Of a stretch of DNA of 33,372 bases, positions 6,135-12,552 are shown in pieces. Numbering within the stretch: position 1 is the stretch's first letter; the number at the start of each line of letters is the position of its first letter. The position numbers were made by a program, and so were the translations under genes. The notes below the pieces were generated by a model. It saw nothing but the letters and a program-made list of their open reading frames with translations. It had not been told where the DNA came from and made no database searches. Source of the stretch: a virus; the IMG/VR virus record IMGVR_UViG_3300043409_000172, positions 1 to 33,372 of that record. One strand, given 5' to 3'.

Positions 6135-6329
6135 ATGAATCCAATAACTGCATTACAAATAGAGTTTGGTGTTTTATCAGACTTAGCACAAAAATTAGGT
6201 ATTCGAGAGAGTGCTATATATGCTTGGAAAGCACGAAATACAATACCCAAGAAGCATATTCGAAGTATTGAAAAACTGTCTGAGGGAAGACTAACAAGGG
6301 AAATGTTAAGACCTGATTTATTTAAATAA
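6135..6329 (+). CDS. Cro/YdaS-like helix-turn-helix regulator
   Basis: A 64-residue DNA-binding protein: ITALQIEFGVLSDLAQKLGI, then ESAIYAWKARNTIPKKHI, then IEKLSEGRLTREMLRPDLF. The L-AQKLGI turn, the recognition helix and the C-terminal LTREMLRPDLF signature fit the YdaS/Cro family of phage regulators. It has a clear ribosome site (AAGGAAG). It is the first gene right of the divergent control region and probably represses one or both early promoters there. No CI-type partner or integrase is seen, so temperate growth is not shown. Confidence 0.88.
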   Translation: MNPITALQIEFGVLSDLAQKLGIRESAIYAWKARNTIPKKHIRSIEKLSEGRLTREMLRPDLFK

Positions 6330-6332
6330 CTA

Positions 6333-6346
6333 GCGGATGCTAGATT
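6333..6346 (+). other. small hairpin after the Cro-like gene
   Basis: CTAGC-GGAT-GCTAG is a perfect 5-bp stem with a 4-base loop, located a few bases after the Cro-like stop codon. No T-run follows. It could weaken read-through or protect the short leading mRNA. It is too short to call a terminator with confidence. Confidence 0.3.
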
Positions 6347-6372
6347 GTCTAACTTTGGATAAAGGAAATGAT

Positions 6373-6582
6373 ATGTTGAAATTTGAATCGCAAGATGAAA
6401 CGCAAGTTTATGCAGGAAAAACAGGGTTTATATGTTTTAAAGCATCTGGTAATGTTATTGGCTTTGAAGAAGGCATAGTAATGCTTACGATAGGGCAATT
6501 TAGAAAAGTAATTAAAAATGCTGAAGAATTAATTGCTGAGGCAGAAGAAAATAAAAGATTGTATGAGGCTGAAAATGAGTGA
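6373..6582 (+). CDS. unknown small protein
   Basis: A 69-residue acidic protein starting MLKFESQDETQVYAGKTGFI, with a helical end (NAEELIAEAEENKRLYEAEN). The open frame extends upstream to 6337, but the ATG at 6373 follows AAAGGAAAT at 6361-6369 and is chosen. Its stop overlaps the start of the replication gene (the ATG at 6575 lies inside it). No family is recognised. The N-terminal half looks beta-rich. Confidence 0.7.
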   Translation: MLKFESQDETQVYAGKTGFICFKASGNVIGFEEGIVMLTIGQFRKVIKNAEELIAEAEENKRLYEAENE

Positions 6583-7381
6583 TCTTCGGGCTTTACCTTA
6601 TTACAAATGGTTTTGGCAAGATTGGAGAGCAAATCGGAAAGCCCAACGAATGAATTATATAGAAAGAGGTTTATATCGTGAGTTATTGGATGAATGTTGG
6701 GTAGAAGGATCAATACCTAATGATTTAAATATCCTTGCTGAAATATGTGGTTGTCCAAATGATGTTATGGCAAATGCTTGGCAAGTGCTAGAGAGTTGCT
6801 TTAAGTTGATAGAAGATGTTTATATCAATGAAAAGATGGAATCTTTAAGAACTGAAAAAGATACTGAACGATTAATTAAAGCCCTAAGTGGTAAAAAAGG
6901 TGGTGTTTCTAAATCTTTGAATATTAAGGAAGAAATAATTAAATCCAAGCAAGTGCTAGCAAGTGCTAAGCAAGTTCTAGCATCTGCCAATATAGAAGAG
7001 GAGAGAAGAGAAGAGAAGAGTATAGAAGAGAAGAGAACTACTATATTAGTGGAATCTAAGATTCCCCCATGTCCTCATTCTGAGATTATTAATATTTATC
7101 ATGAAGTATTACCTGAACTACCTAGAGTTGTATCTTGGAATAAAACACGAGAGGGTTATCTAAAACAACGATGGAGACAAATGTTCATAGAGTTTGAATG
7201 TAAAGACACAGAAGATGGACTAGATTGGTTTAGAAATGACTTTTTTGTATTTGTAAAAGGTTCAAAGTTTCTGACAGGAAAGGTGGTCAATAAAGACCGA
7301 AAACCTTTCTTGGCAGATTTAGAGTGGATGATTAAGCCTACAAACTTCACCAAAATAATAGAGAGAAAATATGAGAATTAA
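6575..7381 (+). CDS. DUF1376-containing phage replication protein
   Basis: A 268-residue protein. Residues about 5-60 (LPYYKWFWQDWRANRKAQRM, then YIERGLYRELLDECWVEGSI) are a DUF1376 domain, found at the N-terminus of O-like phage replication initiators. A low-complexity Lys/Glu linker follows (about residues 105-165), containing a 21-bp tandem repeat and a long purine run. The C-terminal part has W-KTREGYLKQRWRQMF and DWFRNDFFVFVKGSKFLTGK, similar to the C-terminal domain of several phage replication proteins. It probably binds the origin or loads the host helicase. ATG 6575 is chosen because the upstream 14 codons lie inside the preceding gene. Confidence 0.85.
   Translation: MSDLRALPYYKWFWQDWRANRKAQRMNYIERGLYRELLDECWVEGSIPNDLNILAEICGCPNDVMANAWQVLESCFKLIEDVYINEKMESLRTEKDTERLIKALSGKKGGVSKSLNIKEEIIKSKQVLASAKQVLASANIEEERREEKSIEEKRTTILVESKIPPCPHSEIINIYHEVLPELPRVVSWNKTREGYLKQRWRQMFIEFECKDTEDGLDWFRNDFFVFVKGSKFLTGKVVNKDRKPFLADLEWMIKPTNFTKIIERKYEN
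6948..6989 (+). repeat. 21-bp tandem repeat inside the replication gene
   Basis: Two head-to-tail 21-bp units encode KQVLASA twice in the linker of the DUF1376 protein. They differ at four positions (CAAGTGCT against CATCTGCC at the end, and one G/T inside). The in-frame length suggests slippage or unequal recombination in a flexible linker. DnaA-type or initiator iterons near a replication gene are another possibility, but two copies are not enough to argue for it. Confidence 0.7.
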
Positions 7382-7832
7382 ACTTGATAAACCTGTTTTG
7401 CAAGAGAAAAAGAGTTATTTCTGTAACGCTTATGGCTGTAAGCTACAAGCAAGTATGGGATTAGGAACAGATGGAACTGGTGCGTTTTACTGTCGATTTC
7501 ATTACGGATCAAAGCCAAACAAGAATGATTACATAACGCTACAGATTGATAAAAACAAAGACTTGGTGAACTTCTTGGATATGTCACTAAGACCTGAGTT
7601 GTTCTTTGAGGGTTCATTTGATGATAGAGCAAACTTAACTTTAAAGACTGGTTTAAGAGATTTAGGACTAGAACATTTATGGGATGCGACAAATTATAAG
7701 ACTTCAAAGGCTATATTAGGTGAGTTGAACTCCAGATTAGATGTGAATTTAGAAAAACAGTTTGCCAAAAAAGAAGTCACAGAACAGTTTAAAACGATGT
7801 TAGAAATGTTAAAAAAGGGGAAACATGAATGA
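7371..7832 (+). CDS. unknown protein with Cys/His cluster
   Basis: A 153-residue protein. The first 45 residues hold CNAYGCKL and FYCRFHYG, giving three cysteines and a histidine that could bind zinc. The remainder is helical and charged, ending KKEVTEQFKTMLEMLKKGKH. It starts inside the 3' end of the replication gene and ends inside the start of the methyltransferase gene. Its place after the initiator suggests a replication or DNA-binding role, but I do not recognise the family. Confidence 0.75.
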   Translation: MRIKLDKPVLQEKKSYFCNAYGCKLQASMGLGTDGTGAFYCRFHYGSKPNKNDYITLQIDKNKDLVNFLDMSLRPELFFEGSFDDRANLTLKTGLRDLGLEHLWDATNYKTSKAILGELNSRLDVNLEKQFAKKEVTEQFKTMLEMLKKGKHE

Positions 7833-8634
7833 GTTGGCTCTTTTCGCAGGTGCTGGTGGAGGAATACTTGGGGGACATTTGCTTGGATGGCGAACAGTCT
7901 GTGCAGTTGAATGGGAAGCCTACCCAGCTAGCGTACTTGTCGCAAGACAAAATGACAAAATACTCCCGCCTTTCCCGATTTGGGATGATGTACAAACCTT
8001 TGACGGAAAACCTTGGAGAGGAATTGTTGATGTTGTATCTGGAGGATTTCCATGCCAAGACATTTCAGCCGCGGGGGGGGGGGCTGGAATTGATGGAGAA
8101 AGAAGTGGAATGTGGCGAGAGATGGCAAGGATTATTGGCGAGGTTAGACCCAAATACGCATTTGTGGAAAATTCCCCAATGCTCACTACTAGAGGACTCG
8201 GAACAGTCCTTAGAGACTTGGCCCAGATGGGGTACGATGCAGAATGGGGAGTGCTTTCAGCAGCCGATGTTGGTGCAAACCACGAAAGAGACAGAATTTG
8301 GATTGTTGCCAAACAACGAGACATTCTTTCATACACCGAACACGACAGGGTTAGATGGGGGAAGCAACAGTCGAAAAGCATTGAAAAAACGGATGGAAAA
8401 ATACCCAACACCAGTAGCGAGAATGTGGAAAGACATGAATTGCCCTGCAGAACATCGGAGGGATTCTTTGCCTTTGGCAGCCATCGCTGGTGGAGCATTG
8501 AACCCAACCTGGACCGAGTGGCTCATGGGGTGGCCTCTAGAGTGGACAGACTTAAAGCCATTGGAAATGGACAAGTCCCACTTTGTGCTGCAACAGCCTG
8601 GTCAATCTTAATGGAGAGAATAAATGAATCTTGA
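7825..8634 (+). CDS. C5-cytosine DNA methyltransferase
   Basis: A 269-residue enzyme that would transfer a methyl group from S-adenosylmethionine to carbon 5 of cytosine, probably protecting phage DNA from host restriction. Motif I is LFAGAGGG (6-13). Motif IV is GGFPCQD with catalytic Cys77. Motif VI is FVENSP with Glu115, motif VIII is ERDRIWIVA (154-162) and motif IX/X is LKAIGNGQVP (243-252). The target-recognition part between 163 and 240 is short. An 11-G run (8073-8083) encodes the glycines after motif IV. The region looks richer in G and C than its surroundings. A second long frame overlaps almost all of it. Confidence 0.93.
   Translation: MNELALFAGAGGGILGGHLLGWRTVCAVEWEAYPASVLVARQNDKILPPFPIWDDVQTFDGKPWRGIVDVVSGGFPCQDISAAGGGAGIDGERSGMWREMARIIGEVRPKYAFVENSPMLTTRGLGTVLRDLAQMGYDAEWGVLSAADVGANHERDRIWIVAKQRDILSYTEHDRVRWGKQQSKSIEKTDGKIPNTSSENVERHELPCRTSEGFFAFGSHRWWSIEPNLDRVAHGVASRVDRLKAIGNGQVPLCAATAWSILMERINES
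7829..8611 (+). CDS. overlapping frame in the methyltransferase gene (MSWLFSQ family), possibly translated
   Basis: A 260-codon frame, +1 to the methyltransferase, starting 4 bases after its ATG with the same ribosome site and ending 23 bases before its stop. It begins MSWLFSQVLVEEYLGD. Middle phrases are RLSRFGMMYKPLT and WKIPQCSLLEDSEQSLETW. The end has TPVARMWKD, ALNPTWTEWLMGWPLEW and TDLKPLEMDK. I recall database proteins with these same phrases, so the frame recurs in other phages. Those records could be genuine products or only conceptual translations of the same gene. The protein lacks methyltransferase motifs. Against coding: the antisense strand is also open for 195 codons here, so local composition favours open frames. 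Confidence 0.5.
   Translation: MSWLFSQVLVEEYLGDICLDGEQSVQLNGKPTQLAYLSQDKMTKYSRLSRFGMMYKPLTENLGEELLMLYLEDFHAKTFQPRGGGLELMEKEVECGERWQGLLARLDPNTHLWKIPQCSLLEDSEQSLETWPRWGTMQNGECFQQPMLVQTTKETEFGLLPNNETFFHTPNTTGLDGGSNSRKALKKRMEKYPTPVARMWKDMNCPAEHRRDSLPLAAIAGGALNPTWTEWLMGWPLEWTDLKPLEMDKSHFVLQQPGQS
8073..8083 (+). repeat. poly-G tract (11 G) inside both overlapping frames
   Basis: Eleven consecutive G in an AT-rich genome, just after the catalytic motif of the methyltransferase (codons 83-87). A change of one G would fuse the catalytic half of the enzyme to the C-terminal half of the overlapping frame. Such tracts are classic sites of replication slippage, and also of sequencing error. Confidence 0.9.
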
Positions 8635-8956
8635 GAACTTAAACGAAAACAGAGTAGAAACTGCACTAAAAATGCTATCTTCTAGCGATGAAGATCATGC
8701 AAACTTATCAGGACAGGTTAAATACCTTGAGGAAGCGATAAAACAAGCTAAGGCTCATGTATTTTTACAATCTGAAGGCACAGTAGCAGAGAGACAAGAA
8801 AAAGCCCTAGACAGCGTTTTATACGATGATGCACTTAAAGCATGGATAGAGACATACAAGCAATTTAAGATATTAGATAACAAAAGGCAACATGAGGTGC
8901 GTATTATTGAGATATTTCAAACACTTAGTGCTAACCGAAGAAAAGGAATGTTATGA
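8624..8956 (+). CDS. conserved helical phage protein, unknown
   Basis: A 110-residue, mostly helical protein. Recognisable phrases are VETALKMLSSSDEDHANLSG, HVFLQSEGTVAERQEKALDS and FQTLSANRRKGML. I recall a widespread phage family with the same LxSEGTxAER and SLxANRR motifs, usually found in the replication region, with no assigned function. It starts within the 3' end of the methyltransferase gene. Its TGA overlaps the ATG of the next small gene. Confidence 0.8.
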   Translation: MNLENLNENRVETALKMLSSSDEDHANLSGQVKYLEEAIKQAKAHVFLQSEGTVAERQEKALDSVLYDDALKAWIETYKQFKILDNKRQHEVRIIEIFQTLSANRRKGML

Positions 8957-9111
8957 TAGATCATCCATTTTTAATATTGCAACACCTTATAAAAAACTAT
9001 GCTGAGGCTTGTAACCAACACGATCATGTTGCAGCGTATCAAATAGCTGTCGATATTACAGATCAAGCACAGAAACTAGAAGATTTTGCTCAAGAACTAG
9101 CTAATGACTAA
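8953..9111 (+). CDS. 52-residue protein, unknown
   Basis: A short frame that fills the gap 8957-9103. It starts MIDHPFLILQHLIKNYAEAC and ends KLEDFAQELAND. It overlaps the preceding stop (ATGA) and the following start by 8 bases, which is this genome's usual coupling, and AAAGGAATG provides a ribosome site. It is probably two helices. No family is recognised. Confidence 0.65.
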   Translation: MIDHPFLILQHLIKNYAEACNQHDHVAAYQIAVDITDQAQKLEDFAQELAND

Positions 9112-9373
9112 AGCACAGAAAGCACATTACGACAAAGTTGCACGATTAGGTTGCAGTTTATGTCGTTTTGTCTTAAAAATTGAAGATACTCCAACGGAAC
9201 TGCATCATATTCGTAAAGCTGGCAAACGAGTAGATGCACCTGTAATAGGCTTATGTCCAATCCATCATCGAGGTAGTAATACTGGAGTGCATGGACTTGG
9301 CAGGAGAGCATGGGAATCTCTGTATTCAACAACGGAAGAAGAATTATTAGAAAAGACATTGGCTCTATTATGA
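9104..9373 (+). CDS. Ref-like RecA-dependent nuclease (HNH type)
   Basis: An 89-residue protein. CSLCRF (17-22) is followed by ELHHIRKAGKR, then APVIGLCPIHHRG and GVHGLGRRAWE. The paired CxxC/CxxHH cysteines, the HHIR-x-GKR core and the GVHGLGRRAWE end match the Ref family. Ref of phage P1 is an HNH-fold nuclease that cuts DNA at RecA filaments. Here it is short and consists of little more than the nuclease core. It is co-located with a RusA resolvase, consistent with recombination or processing of replicated DNA. Confidence 0.85.
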   Translation: MTKAQKAHYDKVARLGCSLCRFVLKIEDTPTELHHIRKAGKRVDAPVIGLCPIHHRGSNTGVHGLGRRAWESLYSTTEEELLEKTLALL

Positions 9374-9699
9374 TCACCTTTCCTTGGCCACCCAAAGAAT
9401 TAAACCCAAATAATTGTAGTCACTATCACATAAAAGCCAAAAAAAAGGCTATTTACAAAGATATTTGCTATTGGATAACAAAAGAGGCTAATATACCAAA
9501 AGGTGATTACTCAGAGCTAAGTATTGTCTTTTACAAACCAAATCGAAGATGGATGGACTTGGATAATATGTTAGCAAGTATCAAAAGTGGGTTAGATGGT
9601 ATGTGTTTAGCGTTGGAAATTGATGACAGGTGCTTTACAAAAATAACAATAGAAATACATAAAGATATTTGTGGATTGATAAAAATTGAGTTAAAATAG
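9370..9699 (+). CDS. rusA: RusA-like Holliday junction resolvase
   Basis: A 109-residue protein beginning MITFPWPPKELNPNN. The RusA active-site signature is seen as RRWMDLDNMLASIKSGLDGM with Asp63, Asp65 and Asp76, followed by Asp85-Asp86. These acidic residues bind the metal ions that cut four-way junctions. The open frame extends back to 9310, but the ATG at 9370 overlaps the previous stop (ATGA) and starts exactly where the family starts. It would resolve recombination intermediates made by the annealing protein and exonuclease before packaging. Confidence 0.9.
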   Translation: MITFPWPPKELNPNNCSHYHIKAKKKAIYKDICYWITKEANIPKGDYSELSIVFYKPNRRWMDLDNMLASIKSGLDGMCLALEIDDRCFTKITIEIHKDICGLIKIELK

Positions 9700-9716
9700 T
9701 AAAAAGGGGGGTATTT

Positions 9717-10076
9717 ATGGAACAAATGGCACTTTTCTTAGTAACTCTGCTACATTCAGGGACTAATACCCATCTTCAGCATTGGACAACTAAATCGTAT
9801 GCACAACACAAAACGCTTGGCAAATTCTACGAAAACATTATTGAATTAACTGATCAGTTGGCAGAGGCATACTTTGGATGCTATAAACAAATAACTATAT
9901 TTCCTGATACTTATCATTTACCTAGAGGGTTACCTTTAAATTATTTAGAATCTTTACAAAAGTTTGTTAAAGATGCTAGAGACGATCTACCTAAAGAATC
10001 TGAGATTGTGCAATTAATTGATAACATTGCAGAACTAATAGATTCCACAATTTATATGCTCAAGTTTAAGGGTTAA
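9717..10076 (+). CDS. DUF5856-like, ferritin-like helical protein
   Basis: A 119-residue all-helical protein with NTHLQHWTTKSYAQHKTLGK (17-36) and a later ELTDQLAEAYFG. The spacing of H, W, AQH and E-x-x-D-x-x-AE residues resembles the four-helix, Dps/ferritin-like DUF5856 family present in several phages (pattern recognised from memory). Whether it binds iron is unclear. It has an unusual G-rich ribosome site (AAAAAGGGGGG at 9701-9711). Function in the phage is unknown. Confidence 0.6.
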   Translation: MEQMALFLVTLLHSGTNTHLQHWTTKSYAQHKTLGKFYENIIELTDQLAEAYFGCYKQITIFPDTYHLPRGLPLNYLESLQKFVKDARDDLPKESEIVQLIDNIAELIDSTIYMLKFKG

Positions 10077-10077
10077 T

Positions 10078-10263
10078 ATGCCACTTATAAAATCATCAAG
10101 TTCTAAAGCAGTAGGCGATAACTATAAGAAAGAAATAGAGTCAGGTAAGCCTAAGAAACAGGCATTGGCGATTGCATTATCTGTGCAACGAAAAGAGGCT
10201 ACAGGTAAGCGTAAAAAGACTCTTGAAGATGCGTATGCTAAATATGTAAAGGATAACGCATGA
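10078..10263 (+). CDS. small basic protein (MPLIKS family)
   Basis: A 61-residue Lys-rich protein that starts MPLIKSSSSKAVGDNYKKEI and contains GKPKKQALAIALSVQRKEA. I recall many phage proteins with MPLIKS-x-S-KAV and KQA-AIA-SVQR (DUF6496-like), of unknown function, often close to packaging genes. It is probably a nucleic-acid-associated basic protein. It overlaps the next frame by 4 bases. Confidence 0.75.
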   Translation: MPLIKSSSSKAVGDNYKKEIESGKPKKQALAIALSVQRKEATGKRKKTLEDAYAKYVKDNA

Positions 10264-10406
10264 AGAACGAACCTAAAAAACTAGATTTTAGTCTTAAAGC
10301 ACCAAAAGGTTATCAGAATACGCTTGATAAAAAAGAAAAAGAAAGGATCATGCGTAAAGAAAAGATAACAAAAGCATTTAATAAGATAGTAAAAGACCCA
10401 TTCTGA
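10260..10406 (+). CDS. 48-residue lysine-rich protein, unknown
   Basis: A short frame in the 10264-10405 gap. It starts MKNEPKKLDFSLKAPKGYQN and ends NKIVKDPF. It is very basic (many Lys). Its ATG overlaps the previous stop and its TGA overlaps the next ATG (TGATG at 10404-10408), the same coupling as its neighbours. No family is recognised. Confidence 0.65.
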   Translation: MKNEPKKLDFSLKAPKGYQNTLDKKEKERIMRKEKITKAFNKIVKDPF

Positions 10407-11974
10407 TGGACAACGAAACCCTTGCTAGTTTATTAAGAGGTAGAAATCGTGCAGGACAACCTGTAGATGCTACTGCTAATATTATTGGCCCTGCTATGAG
10501 TGCATTGGGCAACACAATATATGGTGCTGGTCGTGGTGCTTTAACTGCGATGGCTGGATTGCCTGGTGACATTAATCAATTAATCACAGACAACATAGGA
10601 ACTCTTGTAAATGCACAAGGATTACCTACAACAAAAGAAATTCAAGACTTTTTACCTTTCAAACCTACGACTTATGAGGGTAAGTTAGCCCAAAAATTAG
10701 GTGAATTTGTACCTGTAAACCCAACACCAATAGCTAAGGGTGCAGTAGCAATAGCTAAACCAGTAGGAAAAGCAATTGGAGAGCAAGCATATCGCATGAC
10801 TGAGGATATGTTACAAAAAGAAGGATTAATGCCAAGCGTTGTACCTGTTGGCCCGAACCGAATACCATCAAACGAAATACTTTTCCCTAATAGAACATTG
10901 CAAAGTTTAACCCCTGCTGAAAAATCTGCATTAACTAAATTTGATAAAGCATTAGCTAATCCTGCAGTTCGAAGGAGAGAAACACTAGCATTAGAAGGCC
11001 GAACTATATTAAAACCTAATATGGAAATGGCTGAACGAAATATTATTTTGCCAGAACAAATGCAGAATAAGATGTTAGTACCTGTTGTTGGTGACACATC
11101 AGAGGCTGGTTTAGAATTAAGTCAAATAAAAGGTGTACCTTTAGCTAGAAATGTAGATTTGCAAGGTGGTGGTAATTACATGAGGATGCAACCCAATATT
11201 GCTGAAAATAGAGCATGGGCATCTGAACCAGAGGCTGCAACTAGTAAACAGAACAATCTAACGGCTGCTGGACAATCGGGTAAGGATGTTTTGGGAGTTT
11301 ACACAACAATGTCACCTGAGGGTATTAATTTTTCACATCATGTGGCAGAGGCCATGATTGGTCAATTACCTGTATTAAAACCATCAAAAACTGCAATATC
11401 AGCATTAAACAATGAAATACAAAATTTAGCCGTAGTAAAAAAGAACAAAAAAACAGGTGAAAAGACTACATCTTATCCTTATAAAAACTTTGCTGGTGTA
11501 ACAAGTCCTAACATATACGAACAATTAGCTAATGGAACATCTACAGCTAGTGCTGGAAATTTAAGAAAAGCTATTGTTGAAACAATGAGTAAAGCAGAAT
11601 ATCGAAATATGGGATTTCCAAGATGGGAAGATGTTGCTGATGCTGTAATTACACCTGAGTTAAGAAACGCACCAACAGGCGAGGCAGGATATGGAATATT
11701 TCAAGGCATACCTGAAGATCCTATTATGCTTGCTAATACTTTAAGACATGGTAGTTATTCAGCAGGCATACCAGGCAAAATGGTAGGTGGACTAGAAAAT
11801 ACAATCCCATCAGAGTTAATGTTCCCTAAATCTTATGCTGCACAAAAAGCTATGGGTAGAGATCCTACCAAAATTAATCGTTCATTTATGATGAGCCATC
11901 AACAAGAACTTGCAGACCAACAATGGCTAGATAATATTATGCAGCATCTTGAAAGGCAGAAGTCTGGTCAATGA
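10406..11974 (+). CDS. large phage protein of unknown function upstream of terminase
   Basis: A 522-residue protein. Residues about 25-60 (MSALGNTIYGAGRGALTAMA then GLPGDINQL) are a hydrophobic Gly/Ala segment also typical of virion-ejected proteins. The middle contains PLARNVDLQGGGNYMRMQPN and VLGVYTTMSPEGINFSHHVA. The C-terminal part ends ADQQWLDNIMQHLERQKSGQ. I have seen similar phage proteins with the GGG-x-x-MR and FSHH phrases, but no function is assigned. It could be a structural or internal virion protein or an enzyme whose catalytic residues are the His pair. It directly precedes the packaging module. Confidence 0.8.
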   Translation: MDNETLASLLRGRNRAGQPVDATANIIGPAMSALGNTIYGAGRGALTAMAGLPGDINQLITDNIGTLVNAQGLPTTKEIQDFLPFKPTTYEGKLAQKLGEFVPVNPTPIAKGAVAIAKPVGKAIGEQAYRMTEDMLQKEGLMPSVVPVGPNRIPSNEILFPNRTLQSLTPAEKSALTKFDKALANPAVRRRETLALEGRTILKPNMEMAERNIILPEQMQNKMLVPVVGDTSEAGLELSQIKGVPLARNVDLQGGGNYMRMQPNIAENRAWASEPEAATSKQNNLTAAGQSGKDVLGVYTTMSPEGINFSHHVAEAMIGQLPVLKPSKTAISALNNEIQNLAVVKKNKKTGEKTTSYPYKNFAGVTSPNIYEQLANGTSTASAGNLRKAIVETMSKAEYRNMGFPRWEDVADAVITPELRNAPTGEAGYGIFQGIPEDPIMLANTLRHGSYSAGIPGKMVGGLENTIPSELMFPKSYAAQKAMGRDPTKINRSFMMSHQQELADQQWLDNIMQHLERQKSGQ

Positions 11975-12125
11975 GAAACTCTTTTTCTACTAACAACTCA
12001 TCAATTAATTGTGTAATAGCATTAAGTTTTACATTGTCTGGCATTTCTAAATATGCTTTACTGTTTCGAAAATCTACAGTTTCAAATTTAAAATCGTAAC
12101 TTGCTCGAATTATAATTGTTCGCAT
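11937..12125 (-). CDS. small isolated minus-strand protein, unknown
   Basis: A 62-residue frame on the opposite strand, starting MRTIIIRASYDFKFETVDFR and followed by KAYLEMPDNVKLNAITQLID. A good ribosome site (AGAGGTGAT) stands about 3 bases before the ATG. The composition looks like a real protein, with a beta strand and two helices. Its last 38 bases overlap the 3' end of the 522-residue gene. It is the only leftward gene in the right two thirds of the genome, so it probably has its own promoter in 12126-12216. Function unknown. Confidence 0.65.
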   Translation of the reverse strand: MRTIIIRASYDFKFETVDFRNSKAYLEMPDNVKLNAITQLIDELLVEKEFLIDQTSAFQDAA

Positions 12126-12152
12126 ATATCACCTCTAGAATGAATCCTAATT

Positions 12153-12182
12153 TTAACACTTTATTAGCAAATATGGTATAGA
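12153..12182 (+). promoter_or_regulatory. candidate promoter for packaging/late genes
   Basis: TTAACA (12153-12158, 5 of 6 to the -35 consensus), 18 bases, then TATAGA (12177-12182, 4 of 6). It lies 34 bases before the TerS ATG, in a gap between divergent genes. An inverted repeat overlaps the -10 box. It would drive the long rightward head and tail operon. Confidence 0.45.
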
Positions 12183-12190
12183 ATGATACC
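12175..12190. promoter_or_regulatory. inverted repeat over the late promoter (possible operator)
   Basis: GGTAT-AGAATG-ATACC is a perfect 5-bp dyad with a 6-base spacer, placed on the -10 box of the candidate late promoter and upstream of the divergent minus-strand gene. It could bind a regulator such as the HTH protein at 2378-2566 or the small divergent gene product. No protein is known to bind it. Confidence 0.4.
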
Positions 12191-12216
12191 TATATAAATC
12201 AACTACTTGAGAATAT

Positions 12217-12552
12217 ATGGACAAAAAACTGACGAAAACTGACGATGTAAGGTTAAAAAATCTTAGTAGAGCAGGCAGACCAGCAGGAATACCTAACAGA
12301 AGCACTACGCTTGCACGAGAAGCGATTGCTGGATTTGTTGATGCTAATGCTCACAAAATGCAAGAGTGGCTTGAGAAGGTCGCTAATGGTGTCCAAACAG
12401 ATGATGGTAAATGGGTAGTACCTCCATCACCTGATAAAGCGTTTACTATGCTACAACAAGTCATGGAGTATCACTTACCTAAACTTGCTAGACAAGAAGT
12501 AGTAGGAGACGAGGCAAAGCCAATCCACTATAGGTTTTCATGGAAGAAGTAG
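12217..12552 (+). CDS. terS: terminase small subunit
   Basis: A 111-residue protein. The N-terminal AGRPAGIPNRSTTLAREAI is a typical phage small-terminase or DUF5681-like start. Helical segments MQEWLEKVANG and FTMLQQVMEYHLPKLARQ follow. It would recognise the packaging site and stimulate the large subunit. It lies directly before terL and overlaps it by 13 bases in another frame. It has no clear extended DNA-binding domain, so the call rests on position and the N-terminal pattern. Confidence 0.8.
   Translation: MDKKLTKTDDVRLKNLSRAGRPAGIPNRSTTLAREAIAGFVDANAHKMQEWLEKVANGVQTDDGKWVVPPSPDKAFTMLQQVMEYHLPKLARQEVVGDEAKPIHYRFSWKK

Noticed and set aside
7920-8507. Antisense 195-codon frame in the methyltransferase gene
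   Set aside because: No recognisable family, no ribosome site seen and no neighbouring leftward genes. It is used only as a warning that composition keeps frames open here.
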